The notes below the pieces were generated by a model that had not been told where the DNA came from, made no database searches, and was given only the letters and a program-made list of their open reading frames with translations. A stretch of 64,000 nucleotides of DNA from Tenacibaculum gallaicum (GTDB taxonomy: Bacteria; Bacteroidota; Bacteroidia; Flavobacteriales; Flavobacteriaceae). Made by a program: the position numbers and the translations under genes. Of the stretch, positions 24,698-34,444 are shown piece after piece. The number at the start of each line of letters is the position of its first letter. Within the stretch, counting starts at the first letter, position 1. Location of the stretch: contig NZ_QUNS01000003.1 in the NCBI RefSeq assembly GCF_003387615.1, positions 312,591 to 376,590 of the forward strand, in the 5' to 3' direction.

Positions 24698-24865
24698 GTT
24701 ATTTATTTGTGTTTTTCTTGTTGTGTTGTTAAGCCAACGAATGTACAAAGGTTTTCTTAAAAACACATATTACGAACCTCTTAAGTTTCAGTTTTTAACT
24801 AAAGGAAACACACTTTTTAAAAGCTATTACTTTTTAAGGTTTTACCCCTCTAAAAAGCTTCAATT

Positions 24866-25675
24866 TTAAACCAGTAAGAACAACCACCAAAAGATGGGTA
24901 TAGCTTCAACCCAGAAAGAACTATAATATTTAGATTGATTTACTTTTGCCCTCATCAATAGAGCTAAAAGTACAGAAAACAACACCAAAAAAACAGTTCT
25001 GAAATGAGTATTAGGACTAATAACAAACTCCAACACCAAACATAAACCCAACAAAACAGCACCAAATTTTTTTGTATTTTCTATCCCTATTTTTTTAGGA
25101 ATCGTTTGTAAAGAAATAGCATCATATTGTACATCTCTAATATCAAAAGGGAGAATTAATATCACCACTAATAAAAACCGTTGTACCGCAGATAGGTACA
25201 CTTTACTTGTAAAAAAAGTTTCGCTCGCATATACTGGCAATAATACCGTAGTACTCGCCCATACCAAAGCCACCACTACTATTTTTAAATAACCAATACT
25301 TCGTAAGTTTTTTTGAAACCCACTTAAAAAGGGCACCGCATATAAAAAAGTTAACAACCCAAAAGGTACAAAAAATAATAATGTTTTTAATGGAAGTAAC
25401 CATGCGTAATAACACATCAACAAGAAACAAATCAGTGAAAATACTTGAATAACTTGTAAATTTTTAGTCAAACTTCGGTGATGTAGTTTTGCAACACCAG
25501 CATATTTTACAAAGTTATACCCTGTAATTGTCGCAAAAAACACAAAAAAACCAAGTGATTCATCATACGAAAAACCAAAGTATAGCTCTGTAATTCTAAA
25601 CAAAGAAAACACAGATAAGGCTACATGAATACTAGAGTTTATATAAAAATCGAGTACTTTTTTTAAAAGCTTCAT
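24866..25675 (-). CDS. UbiA-like polytopic membrane protein, unknown substrate
   Basis: 269 residues with eight or nine hydrophobic segments spread from residue 12 to the C-terminus. A PFDIRDVQYD motif near residues 175-184 resembles the second Asp-rich motif of UbiA-type prenyltransferases, but the first motif (NxxxDxxxD) reads GYNFVKYAGVAK near 51-62 and lacks the acidic residues. So this may be a degenerate UbiA-superfamily protein or only similar in shape. No operon partner is obvious; serA lies 168 bases downstream on the same strand. I would call it a conserved hypothetical membrane protein. Confidence 0.65.
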   Translation of the reverse strand: MKLLKKVLDFYINSSIHVALSVFSLFRITELYFGFSYDESLGFFVFFATITGYNFVKYAGVAKLHHRSLTKNLQVIQVFSLICFLLMCYYAWLLPLKTLLFFVPFGLLTFLYAVPFLSGFQKNLRSIGYLKIVVVALVWASTTVLLPVYASETFFTSKVYLSAVQRFLLVVILILPFDIRDVQYDAISLQTIPKKIGIENTKKFGAVLLGLCLVLEFVISPNTHFRTVFLVLFSVLLALLMRAKVNQSKYYSSFWVEAIPIFWWLFLLV

Positions 25676-25773
25676 TCAACAAAAATAACTTTTCTGTTTA
25701 TAACCAGCTGTTTTGGTTAATAAAATATTGCTTTTAACAAAAAAATATGTAGTATCAAATCAACCAATTTCAC

Positions 25774-25781
25774 TATTTTTG
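25774..25781 (+). promoter_or_regulatory. Candidate -7 element (TATTTTTG) for gcvP
   Basis: TATTTTTG fits the Bacteroidota TAnnTTTG consensus and lies 25 bases before the gcvP ATG, a sensible leader length. No convincing -33 TTG is visible at the right distance. Confidence 0.5.
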
Positions 25782-25806
25782 AGGCACGAAAAACAACAAC
25801 ACAATA

Positions 25807-28662
25807 ATGAACACAAATTCATTTCAACTAAGGCATATAGGTCCTCGTATTAAAGATCAGGATCAAATGCTTCAAACAATTGGCATAGAGAGTTTAGACC
25901 AATTGATTTACGAAACTATTCCCGACGATATCCGCTTACATAAAGAGTTAAATTTAGCTCCTGCAATGAGCGAATATGAATACCTAAATCACATTAACGA
26001 ATTAGGTGCAAAAAACAACGTTTTTAAAAGTTATATCGGTTTAGGATATCACGAAGCTATTATACCTAGCGTTATACAACGTAATATTTTAGAAAACCCG
26101 GGATGGTATACTGCTTATACCCCTTACCAAGCTGAAATAGCGCAAGGGCGTTTAGAAGCCTTGTTAAATTATCAAACTATGATTTGTGATTTAACAGGAA
26201 TGGAATTAGCCAATGCTTCATTATTAGACGAAAGTACTGCAGCTGCAGAGGCCATGGCGTTATTATTTGACGTTCGTGAAAGGGCACAAAAAAAAGCTAA
26301 CGTAAATAAGTTCTTTGTTTCAGAAGAAATTTTACCACAAACCTTATCAGTATTACAAACACGTGCTATTCCTATCGGAATTGAATTAGTAGTTGGTAAT
26401 CATGAAGAATTTGATTTTTCTGAAGAATTCTACGGTGCTATCGTACAATACCCTGGAAAGCATGGACAAGTGTATGATTACACCGATTTCGTAGCTAATT
26501 GTAACGCAAACAATATTAAAGTAGCGGTTGCTGCTGATATTTTATCATTAGTAAAGTTAAAAGCTCCTGCTGAATTTGGTGCTGATGTTGTGGTAGGTAC
26601 TACACAACGTTTTGGTATTCCTTTAGGATATGGAGGGCCTCACGCTGGATATTTTGCAACGAAAGAAGCTTACAAGCGTAGTATTCCTGGTCGTATTATT
26701 GGAGTTACCAAAGATGTTGACGGTGATCGTGCGCTACGTATGGCATTACAAACACGTGAGCAACACATTAAACGTGAAAAAGCAACTTCAAACATTTGTA
26801 CTGCACAGGTATTATTAGCAGTTATGGCAGGTATGTATGCTGTTTACCACGGTAAAGATGGTTTGCAATACATTGCAGATCGTGTACACACAAGCACTAC
26901 AACCTTAGCAAAAGCGTTAAACGATTTAGGTTTCAAACAAAAAAATAGTGCTTATTTTGATACTATTTTGGTTGAAGTTGAAACAGACAAATTACGTCCA
27001 GTAGCAGAAGCAAACGGAGTCAACTTTAACTACATTGATGAAAACCATATTTCAATCTCTGTAAATGAAACCGTTGGATTAAAAGAAATCAACGAAATTG
27101 TTGATTGCTTCGAACAAGCATTCAATATCAAAGACATTTTAGTTACTGAATTTACTACTACAGATGTAATTCCAGCAGACGTAAAGAGAGCAACTTCTTT
27201 TTTAGATAACGATATATTCAATACGTATCAATCAGAAACTGACATGATGCGTTATATCAAAAAATTAGAGCGTAAAGATTTAGCATTAAATCACTCAATG
27301 ATTTCTTTAGGGTCTTGTACCATGAAGTTGAATGCTGCTTCTGAAATGTTACCGTTGAGTAATCCTCAATGGGGAAATATTCACCCGTTTGCACCATTAA
27401 ACCAAGCTGAAGGATATCAAATCATGTTAGATAACCTTGAAAAACAATTAAATGTGATTACTGGTTTTGCAGGTACTTCTTTACAACCTAACTCTGGTGC
27501 ACAAGGTGAATTTGCTGGATTAATGACTATTAGAGCGTATCACGAAGCAAATGGTGACACCAACAGAAACATCTGTTTAATTCCTGCATCTGCTCACGGA
27601 ACGAACCCTGCATCTGCTGTTATGGCGGGTATGAAGGTAGTAGTTACCAAAACAGATGAAAGAGGAAACATCGACGTAGAAGATTTACGTGCAAAAGCTG
27701 AAAAACACGCTGATAATTTAGCTGCTTTAATGGTAACTTACCCATCTACGCATGGAGTATTTGAAAAGGCTATTAAAGAAATTACGCAAATTATTCACGA
27801 TAATGGCGGACAAGTATATATGGACGGTGCCAACATGAACGCACAGGTAGGATTAACAAACCCTGCAACCATTGGTGCTGATGTTTGTCACTTAAACTTA
27901 CACAAAACATTTGCAATACCACATGGTGGTGGTGGACCAGGTGTTGGACCAATTTGTGTAGCACCACAATTAGTTCCGTTTTTACCTACCAATCCAATAA
28001 TAGCAACTGGTGGAAACAATGCCATTACTGCTATTTCAGCAGCTCCTTGGGGTTCTGCTTTAGTATGTTTAATTTCTTACGGATACATTACTATGTTAGG
28101 TGCTGACGGGTTAACAAACTCTACTAAGAATGCTATTTTAAACGCAAACTATATTAAAGAGCGTTTAAAAGGACACTTTAGTACTTTATATACAGGAGAA
28201 ATGAACCGTGCTGCTCACGAAATGATTTTAGACTGTCGTGAGTTTAAACAAAATGGAATTGAGGTTACTGACATTGCGAAACGTTTAATGGACTACGGAT
28301 TCCACGCACCTACCGTATCTTTCCCTGTAGCGGGAACAATTATGGTAGAGCCAACCGAATCTGAAGGCGTTACTGAATTAGATCGTTTTTGTGATGCCTT
28401 AATCTCTATTAGAAAAGAGATTGCTGAAGCAAGCAAGGAAACTCCTAACAACCCGCTTAAAAACGCACCACATACACAAGAAATGTTAACTGCTGATGAA
28501 TGGGATTTACCATACTCTCGTAAGCAGGCAGCATTTCCTTTAGAGTATATTGCAGACAATAAGTTTTGGCCTTCTGTACGTCGTGTAGACGATGCTTTTG
28601 GTGATCGTAACTTAATTTGCTCTTGTAATCCTATTGAAGATTATATGGAAGCGGAAGCTTAA
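25807..28662 (+). CDS. gcvP: Glycine dehydrogenase (decarboxylating), glycine cleavage P-protein
   Basis: 951-residue single-chain P-protein, PLP-dependent, which decarboxylates glycine and passes the aminomethyl group to lipoylated H-protein. Two homologous halves are visible: the N-terminal half with [14 protein letters not shown] and [17 protein letters not shown], and the C-terminal half with [15 protein letters not shown] and the PLP Lys K700 in [17 protein letters not shown]. The glycine-rich loop is intact. No gcvT or gcvH gene is adjacent, which is common in Flavobacteriia where the genes are dispersed. Monocistronic, with its own candidate promoter and a strong terminator. Confidence 0.97.
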   Translation: MNTNSFQLRHIGPRIKDQDQMLQTIGIESLDQLIYETIPDDIRLHKELNLAPAMSEYEYLNHINELGAKNNVFKSYIGLGYHEAIIPSVIQRNILENPGWYTAYTPYQAEIAQGRLEALLNYQTMICDLTGMELANASLLDESTAAAEAMALLFDVRERAQKKANVNKFFVSEEILPQTLSVLQTRAIPIGIELVVGNHEEFDFSEEFYGAIVQYPGKHGQVYDYTDFVANCNANNIKVAVAADILSLVKLKAPAEFGADVVVGTTQRFGIPLGYGGPHAGYFATKEAYKRSIPGRIIGVTKDVDGDRALRMALQTREQHIKREKATSNICTAQVLLAVMAGMYAVYHGKDGLQYIADRVHTSTTTLAKALNDLGFKQKNSAYFDTILVEVETDKLRPVAEANGVNFNYIDENHISISVNETVGLKEINEIVDCFEQAFNIKDILVTEFTTTDVIPADVKRATSFLDNDIFNTYQSETDMMRYIKKLERKDLALNHSMISLGSCTMKLNAASEMLPLSNPQWGNIHPFAPLNQAEGYQIMLDNLEKQLNVITGFAGTSLQPNSGAQGEFAGLMTIRAYHEANGDTNRNICLIPASAHGTNPASAVMAGMKVVVTKTDERGNIDVEDLRAKAEKHADNLAALMVTYPSTHGVFEKAIKEITQIIHDNGGQVYMDGANMNAQVGLTNPATIGADVCHLNLHKTFAIPHGGGGPGVGPICVAPQLVPFLPTNPIIATGGNNAITAISAAPWGSALVCLISYGYITMLGADGLTNSTKNAILNANYIKERLKGHFSTLYTGEMNRAAHEMILDCREFKQNGIEVTDIAKRLMDYGFHAPTVSFPVAGTIMVEPTESEGVTELDRFCDALISIRKEIAEASKETPNNPLKNAPHTQEMLTADEWDLPYSRKQAAFPLEYIADNKFWPSVRRVDDAFGDRNLICSCNPIEDYMEAEA

Positions 28663-28685
28663 AAACAACATTCAATACAAATTCA

Positions 28686-28716
28686 AAAAACCTCATCAAA
28701 AAAAGATGAGGTTTTT
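28686..28716 (+). terminator. Rho-independent terminator after gcvP
   Basis: A 12-bp perfect stem, AAAAACCTCATC (28686-28697) and GATGAGGTTTTT (28705-28716), with a seven-A loop, 23 bases after the gcvP stop. Symmetric A/T tails allow it to work in both directions. Confidence 0.88.
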
Positions 28717-28740
28717 GCTTTTATAAACTACGATAAAACG

Positions 28741-29172
28741 GTCATTTCGAGTGATAACGAGAAACCTCATGAATCAGAGTAACTCATAACTTTAAGACCT
28801 CTCATATCCATTCGAGGTGACGGTAATTGAGAAAAAGATTGCTTCGTCCTACCTCCTCGCAAAGACGATAATAAAACGTCCTCTGAAAGCAAGCCGAAAA
28901 TTACATCTAACTGTCACTTCGAGTGAAATTCACGAAACACAGTGAAGGGAATTTTGTATCGAGAAGTATTGGTAGTAACAAGGTTCTCGATACTATTTTA
29001 TTCCACTACGTTACACAAAATCACTCGAACTGACATTTCAACGTTATTACGAACAAACACTGAACACAATCTAAGCGGAAAGTGACGTAATCTCATGAAT
29101 AGAAGTAACTCATAACTTTGAGATTTCTCGCTATCGCTCGAAAATGACTGGAAGCGAGAAAAAGATTGCTTC
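28741..29172. repeat. Composite dispersed repeat cluster between gcvP and rlmF
   Basis: This stretch makes up most of a 608-base gap with no credible gene. It contains two direct copies of a roughly 100-base unit starting near 28741 and 29083: both include CTCATGAAT...AGTAACTCATAACTTT and, further on, GAGAAAAAGATTGCTTC (near 28829 and 29156). Between them is an inverted element (28912-29035) with TGTCACTTCGAGTGA and TCACTCGAACTGACA ends (14 of 15 bases complementary) and inner perfect arms GTATCGAGAA / TTCTCGATAC. Related pieces occur at 6461-6494 and 61245-61314. Such GTCATTTCGA elements are widespread intergenic repeats in Flavobacteriaceae; they encode nothing visible. Confidence 0.75.
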
Positions 29173-29270
29173 ACCAATAATGATTAAAAGTTGTCAGCAA
29201 ATTAGTTAACCTTTACAATTATAACTTTTTTAAAACAATTTCACCTCAACAACAAACTAACGACTACCAG

Positions 29271-30128
29271 CTACAAAAACCTCCAACACACAATACGTGT
29301 TACTTTGTTTCCTTGGTACATAGGAATTATTTTAAATTCTTTCACTCCTAATTTCTTACCTGAGTTTTGTAAGCTTTCTACGTTTTCTTTTTTAGAAACC
29401 AAACTCGTAAACCATTTACTTACTTTCGGATGTTTAGAACTCTCATATAAATACGTATGTAAAAAAGCTTTTTCTCCACCTATATACCATAATTCATTAG
29501 AGTTTCCTGCAAAATTACGTACCGCATTGTTTCCTAAGTTTCTTGATTTTCTTCGGTTGGCTCCTCTCGCCTCTTCTGCCGATTTATAAAATGGCGGATT
29601 GCACATCGTTATCGTAAACGCATCCTCCTCTTCTATAATTCCTTGTAAAATGTGCTCTTCTTTAAGCTGTTGCCTTAATTCAATCTTATCCGTAAAACCA
29701 TTATCGTCTATAATGTCTTGAGCGTAATCTAACGAGTCTAAATCGATATCAGTAGCTACAAAGTTCCAATTATATTCAGCGATTCCTAATAAAGGATAAA
29801 TACAACTTGCCCCTGTACCAATATCTAACACTGTTACGTTTTCCTCATTCGCAACCAAATCAGCTAAATGATGGATATAGTCTACTCTTCCAGGAATTGG
29901 CGGGCATAAATTATTATCAGAAAAATTCCAATGCTCAATATTATAATGAGTAGCCAATAAGGCTTTATTAAACTCTTTTACAGCTATTGGGTCAGAAAAA
30001 TCAATAGTCTCTTTCTCAAATTTTTCAATAACAAACTCCGCTATTTTTGGATACTTTTCTTTTAAGAGTTTAAAATCGTATCCGTTTTTGTGTTTGTTTT
30101 TTCTGTGTAATCCTTTTTTATCTGCCAT
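29271..30128 (-). CDS. rlmF: 23S rRNA (adenine(1618)-N(6))-methyltransferase
   Basis: 285 residues. The basic N-terminus (MADKKGLHRKNKHKNGYDF) is typical of RlmF. The SAM-binding motif is VLDIGTGASCIYPLLG (about 99-114), and the N6-adenine methyltransferase motif NPPFYKS (about 181-187) binds the target base. LHRKNKH and GYDFKLLKEKYPKIAEF match the family start. It methylates A1618 of 23S rRNA. The start codon overlaps the bshC stop by one base (ATGA-like junction), so the two genes are translationally coupled. Confidence 0.95.
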   Translation of the reverse strand: MADKKGLHRKNKHKNGYDFKLLKEKYPKIAEFVIEKFEKETIDFSDPIAVKEFNKALLATHYNIEHWNFSDNNLCPPIPGRVDYIHHLADLVANEENVTVLDIGTGASCIYPLLGIAEYNWNFVATDIDLDSLDYAQDIIDDNGFTDKIELRQQLKEEHILQGIIEEEDAFTITMCNPPFYKSAEEARGANRRKSRNLGNNAVRNFAGNSNELWYIGGEKAFLHTYLYESSKHPKVSKWFTSLVSKKENVESLQNSGKKLGVKEFKIIPMYQGNKVTRIVCWRFL

Positions 30129-31723
30129 TAAAGTGTAATAACTGTAAATTCTAGTTGTAACGGGTGTAAGTTTTCTTTTAGAATTGTAATAAAGTCAGCT
30201 CCATATTCTAAATAGAATTCTGAAAAGTTACGTTGACGTTCTTCTAAACTTTGATTAGGTAATAATTCGTTTTGCAAAGCTACGATTCTTTCTACTGTTT
30301 CTTTTTGACGTCTTTTTTCTGCACGAAGCCATCTTTTTTCAAGGTTTTCTAATCCTTTTACCTGCTTTCTTTCTTGTGCATTTACTGCTCCTACAAAAGA
30401 AACATCTGTTTTTTGAGCTAGTTCACGTAAGTCGTCAAACTGTTCTTGTAAAAATTGTTTCTGTTTGGTAAAGTCTACTTTGGCATCACCGTTATCCAAC
30501 ACCTTTCTTGCCAACAAATCATCTTGTTTTAAAAACACTTCTTCTTCTGAAACGTTAAGATTTTCAAGCTTTTTTTGTTGCTTTTCTGAAAGTATTTGCG
30601 CCGAATTTCTCAATAACAAAATAGGAAACGGAACATTTACTTTATCAAAATATGCCTTTAATTCTAACCAATAGGCTAACTCTCCTCCCCCACCAATATA
30701 GCATAAGTTGGGTAAGATTACCTCTTGATATAATGGACGCATAATTACGTTGGGTGAAAAGCATTCTGGTTCACTGTGTAAATGCTCTAAAATTTCATCC
30801 TTTGCCCAAGAAATATCTGTATTATTTACTTTGTATATTCCGTTTTCAAGAATAATACGTTCACGAATTCTATCAGTAATATAAAACAAGTTTATCTCAC
30901 GTGGATTTACTTGTACTTTATAAGACTTCTCTAACTCTGTAATCGTTTTTGACACCTCTTTATAAGAAGTTTCGTGTAACAAATCATACTCTACATATGG
31001 GGTTAATGCTCTTTTCAACTCTCTTTCATCAGCATCTAAAATCACCAAACCGTACTTTCCAAAAAGTTTATCAGCTATGTATCGAGTTGCATCTGCTAAT
31101 TTTTTGTGCTTTAAGTAACCTTTTTCAAATATCTCCTTTATCTGAATAGCATTTTTTGAAGTTCCTAAATGCTCTGCAAATACTTCAAAAACATCTTGTA
31201 ATCCTTCAGTTGTAAAACGCCCTACTGGTCCTGTTTGGTCAGAGTTCCACTGTACTTTTATCCCTTTAAAATTAAAGAAGTTAATTTCTTCAAAATCGTG
31301 GTCTTCAGTTGCCATCCAATATACGGGCACAAAATTCTCATTCGGAAATTGCATTGACAAATGCTCACACATATTTATGGTTGAAATAATCTTGTATAAA
31401 AAGTATAACGGGCCTGTGAATAAGTTTAGCTGATGCCCTGTTGTTACTGTAAATGTGTTTTCTTTTAGTAGGCTTTCTATATTTTTTTGCGTGTCGAACG
31501 ACAAATCAATGTCTTTGTATTGTTTCCTCAATACGTCAACTAACCTTTTTCTTTGAGTGCTTGAAATAGGGTTTTCTTTCTTTTCTTCTAGTTGTTTTTC
31601 AAAGTTTCGTAAACTCGGATAGCGGTTATAAAAAGGTTGGATATTTTCATCAGCCTTTAGATAGTCTTCCATTGTTTTAGAAAAGAATCCTGTGTTTTTA
31701 TAAGGGATATTGGTTACATTCAT
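30128..31723 (-). CDS. bshC: Bacillithiol biosynthesis cysteine-adding enzyme BshC
   Basis: 531 residues. BshC ligates cysteine to GlcN-malate, the last step of bacillithiol synthesis. Family features are visible: TGHQLNLFTGPLYFLYKI (about 95-112), VPVYWMATEDHDFEEIN (about 131-147), the long C-terminal coiled coil (about 385-480, rich in Gln, Lys and Glu) and the terminal LHPLQLEFTVI segment. The presence of bacillithiol genes is usual in Bacteroidota. It sits between a methyltransferase gene upstream and rlmF downstream, with one-base overlaps on both sides, so the three form a tight operon. Confidence 0.95.
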   Translation of the reverse strand: MNVTNIPYKNTGFFSKTMEDYLKADENIQPFYNRYPSLRNFEKQLEEKKENPISSTQRKRLVDVLRKQYKDIDLSFDTQKNIESLLKENTFTVTTGHQLNLFTGPLYFLYKIISTINMCEHLSMQFPNENFVPVYWMATEDHDFEEINFFNFKGIKVQWNSDQTGPVGRFTTEGLQDVFEVFAEHLGTSKNAIQIKEIFEKGYLKHKKLADATRYIADKLFGKYGLVILDADERELKRALTPYVEYDLLHETSYKEVSKTITELEKSYKVQVNPREINLFYITDRIRERIILENGIYKVNNTDISWAKDEILEHLHSEPECFSPNVIMRPLYQEVILPNLCYIGGGGELAYWLELKAYFDKVNVPFPILLLRNSAQILSEKQQKKLENLNVSEEEVFLKQDDLLARKVLDNGDAKVDFTKQKQFLQEQFDDLRELAQKTDVSFVGAVNAQERKQVKGLENLEKRWLRAEKRRQKETVERIVALQNELLPNQSLEERQRNFSEFYLEYGADFITILKENLHPLQLEFTVITL

Positions 31724-32388
31724 TACTTGTGCGTTCTTTGAAATAAGGTGTAAACATACGGACGTTCTCCTCCGTACGGATTTACAAATGTGTGATTAAA
31801 ACTATTGACTAAAACAAAATCGTTTCCTAACTTTTCTTGTAGCATTTCCGTATTGTAACGTTGTAATTGCAGTCCACAACATTTTTCTGCTCCGTCTAAA
31901 GCAAAAACAGCAATAATTACAAATCCGTTTACTTTTACAAGCTTTTTTAGCAGGTTAAAATAGGCGTTTTGTTCTTCGGTTTTTAGAAAGAAGTGTAGTA
32001 CCGCTCTATCGTTCCAAACATCAACTTCATCAAGCTCATGTAATTTGGTTGGAACCACTAAATCATCAGCTATAAAATTAACTTTTGAGGCATTTTCTCC
32101 TAATCGATTTTGTATATCGATTAAAGCTTTTTCAGATAAATCATTTGCTATTAAACCTGAATATCCATCAGCTACCAGCTCATCAATTAACATGGATGAA
32201 CCAACGCCTACATTTAAGATTTTAGCGTCTTTAGATACTTTGGATTCTTTTAATAATTGAATAGTTTCTTTCGAACTTTCTTCGAACCAGCCTAGTTTTT
32301 CTGTTGGATTTTTTACGTAGGCAGCATTCCAGTGTTTTTTATAATTAATTTCTTCCGGAATGTTACACTCACTCTCTTTTGTAGTCAT
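31723..32388 (-). CDS. Class I SAM-dependent methyltransferase
   Basis: 221 residues. Motif I is ILNVGVGSSMLIDEL (about 57-71), with an acidic residue ending the second strand (LIANDLS) and DDLV further on. WNDRAVLHFFL is at the motif IV position. YKKHWNAAYVKNPTEKLGWFEE at the N-terminus resembles small-molecule (thiopurine/tellurite or thiol) methyltransferases. CCGLQLQRYNTEML and PYGGERPYVYTLFQR complete the domain. The substrate is not determined; coupling to bshC by a one-base overlap could hint at thiol chemistry, which is inference. A TATTTTTG element lies only four bases before the ATG, so the mRNA may be leaderless. Confidence 0.88.
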   Translation of the reverse strand: MTTKESECNIPEEINYKKHWNAAYVKNPTEKLGWFEESSKETIQLLKESKVSKDAKILNVGVGSSMLIDELVADGYSGLIANDLSEKALIDIQNRLGENASKVNFIADDLVVPTKLHELDEVDVWNDRAVLHFFLKTEEQNAYFNLLKKLVKVNGFVIIAVFALDGAEKCCGLQLQRYNTEMLQEKLGNDFVLVNSFNHTFVNPYGGERPYVYTLFQRTHK

Positions 32389-32509
32389 AGTCCAAAAATA
32401 GGAAAATTTAATCCTTTGTCGAAAACTTACCAGACTTCTAACAGATTTTTAACTACATTCTTTTTTTAACCATCTATTTAGGTATTTTTACAGTTAGTAA
32501 ATTATAATT

Positions 32510-34444
32510 ATGCAGTTTAAACATCCTGAGATTTTATATTTCTTAGCTTTTTTACTCATTCCTATTTTGGTACACCTGTTCCAACTACAGCGATTTGTAA
32601 AAGTTCCGTTTACCAATGTAGCTTTTTTACAAAAGTTAGTGTTGCAAACACGCAAAAGTTCTCGTATAAAAAAATGGCTAATCTTAGCCACGCGTTTACT
32701 GCTACTTGCGGCTCTTATTTTTGCATTTGCTCAGCCTTATTTTAGCAATCACAAAGCAAATGAAGAGCAACATTTCTTTATATATCTTGATAATTCTTTA
32801 AGTACAAATGCTATTGGAGAAAAAGGTAATTTACTACAAATTGCTACCCAAGAAATTATTGAAAATTCTACAGAAAAAACAAGTTATTCTTTACTTACAA
32901 ACGATCATTTTTACGCAAATAAAACAGCTGTTGAACTAAAAGAAGAGCTGTTGAAAACAACAAATACTGCAAAAAACAGAAACCTTGCTGATGTTTTTTT
33001 AAAAATGACTAGTGAGCATAAATCTGCTACTTCTCCTACCAAAAACATTGTGATTTCTGATTTTCAAAACACTAAAAGAGAAGAAATTAACAACGCTCCT
33101 GAAAATACTTCTTTTGTAAAGTTAGTTCCTGAACAACAAAGTAATGTTTCTATTGATAGTGTTTTTGTAGATGATAATGGAGGCTCTAATTTTAACGTCC
33201 GTATTATTGTTAAAAATCAAGGAAATGCTAAAAATGATATTCCTATTGCTATATACAATAATGACAAGTTATTGAATAAACAAACCTTTAGCATTGAGGA
33301 AAACAAGACTTTAGAGGTTACTTTTTCTGTTGTAAAAGCACCTGTATTTTTAGGTAAAGTAATTATTAATTTTAATGACACCTACGGGTTTGATAATTCG
33401 TTTTATTTTACTATTAATGCTAACGAAAAAGTTAATGTACTAGCTATTGGAGAGCCTAACAACTTCCTACAGCGAATTTATACGAAAGAAGAGTTTAACT
33501 TTACTTCTTCTTCGCTACAAAACACCAACTATAATTTGCTAGATAAGCAACATCTTATTGTTTTAAATGAGTTAAAAAATATTCCTGAAACACTCATAAA
33601 TAGCTTAGCTAGCTATACAACAAAGGGTGGAAATATAGTTGTTATTCCGAGTAATAAAGTAACTCTTTCTTCTTATAACAACCTTTTTAGTAAACTAAAT
33701 ACTGGAAAGTTATTTTCACTAAAAAATGACAGCTTAAAAGTTACTACGATTAATTATAACCATCCTCTTTTTAAAAATGTTTTTGAAAAGAAAGTTGCTA
33801 ACTTTCAATATCCGTTTGTAAAAAGCTCATTTAATACCGAGTTTATAAATGCTAGTAACCTTGTTTCTTTTGAAAATAAACAAGGTTTTATTAAACAGAT
33901 TCGCTTACCAAATGCTTCTATGTATTGGGTAGCGGGTTCTTTAAATAAAGACAATAGCAACTTTACGAACTCACCTTTAATTGTGCCTGTTTTTTATAAT
34001 ATTGGAAAACAGAGCTTACAACTTTCTAAGTTGTATTATACAATTGATAAACAGAATACTATTGATATTGACAAGCAACTAGGAAAAGATGAAGTTTTAA
34101 ATATTGTTACTAATAAAAGTTCTTTTATTCCTTTACAACAAACTTTTCAAAACAAAACACGTATTACAACTAAAGATCAACCTTTAGTAGATGGGTTCTA
34201 TAAAGTACAGCAACAGAATAATGTACTTAGAAATATTGCTTTTAATTACGACAAAAGTGAAAGTTGTTTAGATTTTTTAATGTTTTCTGAAACTAACGAT
34301 ATGACTATATCTACTTCAGTAAAAAACACCTTGGAAAATATTAATGATGAAAACAAAATTCAATGGCTTTGGAAATGGTTTTTGGGTTTAGCTATTGTAT
34401 CTTTGCTTTTAGAAATTTTGATTTTAAAATTCTTTAAACCATGA
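32510..34444 (+). CDS. BatA-domain (aerotolerance regulator N-terminal) membrane protein
   Basis: 644 residues. The N-terminus has the double membrane-helix BatA signature (MQFKHPEILYFLAFLLIPIL and about 57-78, LATRLLLLAALIFAFAQPYF). A large extracytoplasmic region (about 85-615) has a von Willebrand-like start (HFFIYLDNSLSTNA) without a full MIDAS, and a CARDB-like beta segment near 210-300. A C-terminal membrane helix lies at about 624-640. Such proteins occur in Bacteroidota next to MoxR/Bat operons or alone; here it is alone. Its stop overlaps the next ATG by four bases (ATGA), coupling it to the dihydroorotase-like gene. Confidence 0.85.
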   Translation: MQFKHPEILYFLAFLLIPILVHLFQLQRFVKVPFTNVAFLQKLVLQTRKSSRIKKWLILATRLLLLAALIFAFAQPYFSNHKANEEQHFFIYLDNSLSTNAIGEKGNLLQIATQEIIENSTEKTSYSLLTNDHFYANKTAVELKEELLKTTNTAKNRNLADVFLKMTSEHKSATSPTKNIVISDFQNTKREEINNAPENTSFVKLVPEQQSNVSIDSVFVDDNGGSNFNVRIIVKNQGNAKNDIPIAIYNNDKLLNKQTFSIEENKTLEVTFSVVKAPVFLGKVIINFNDTYGFDNSFYFTINANEKVNVLAIGEPNNFLQRIYTKEEFNFTSSSLQNTNYNLLDKQHLIVLNELKNIPETLINSLASYTTKGGNIVVIPSNKVTLSSYNNLFSKLNTGKLFSLKNDSLKVTTINYNHPLFKNVFEKKVANFQYPFVKSSFNTEFINASNLVSFENKQGFIKQIRLPNASMYWVAGSLNKDNSNFTNSPLIVPVFYNIGKQSLQLSKLYYTIDKQNTIDIDKQLGKDEVLNIVTNKSSFIPLQQTFQNKTRITTKDQPLVDGFYKVQQQNNVLRNIAFNYDKSESCLDFLMFSETNDMTISTSVKNTLENINDENKIQWLWKWFLGLAIVSLLLEILILKFFKP

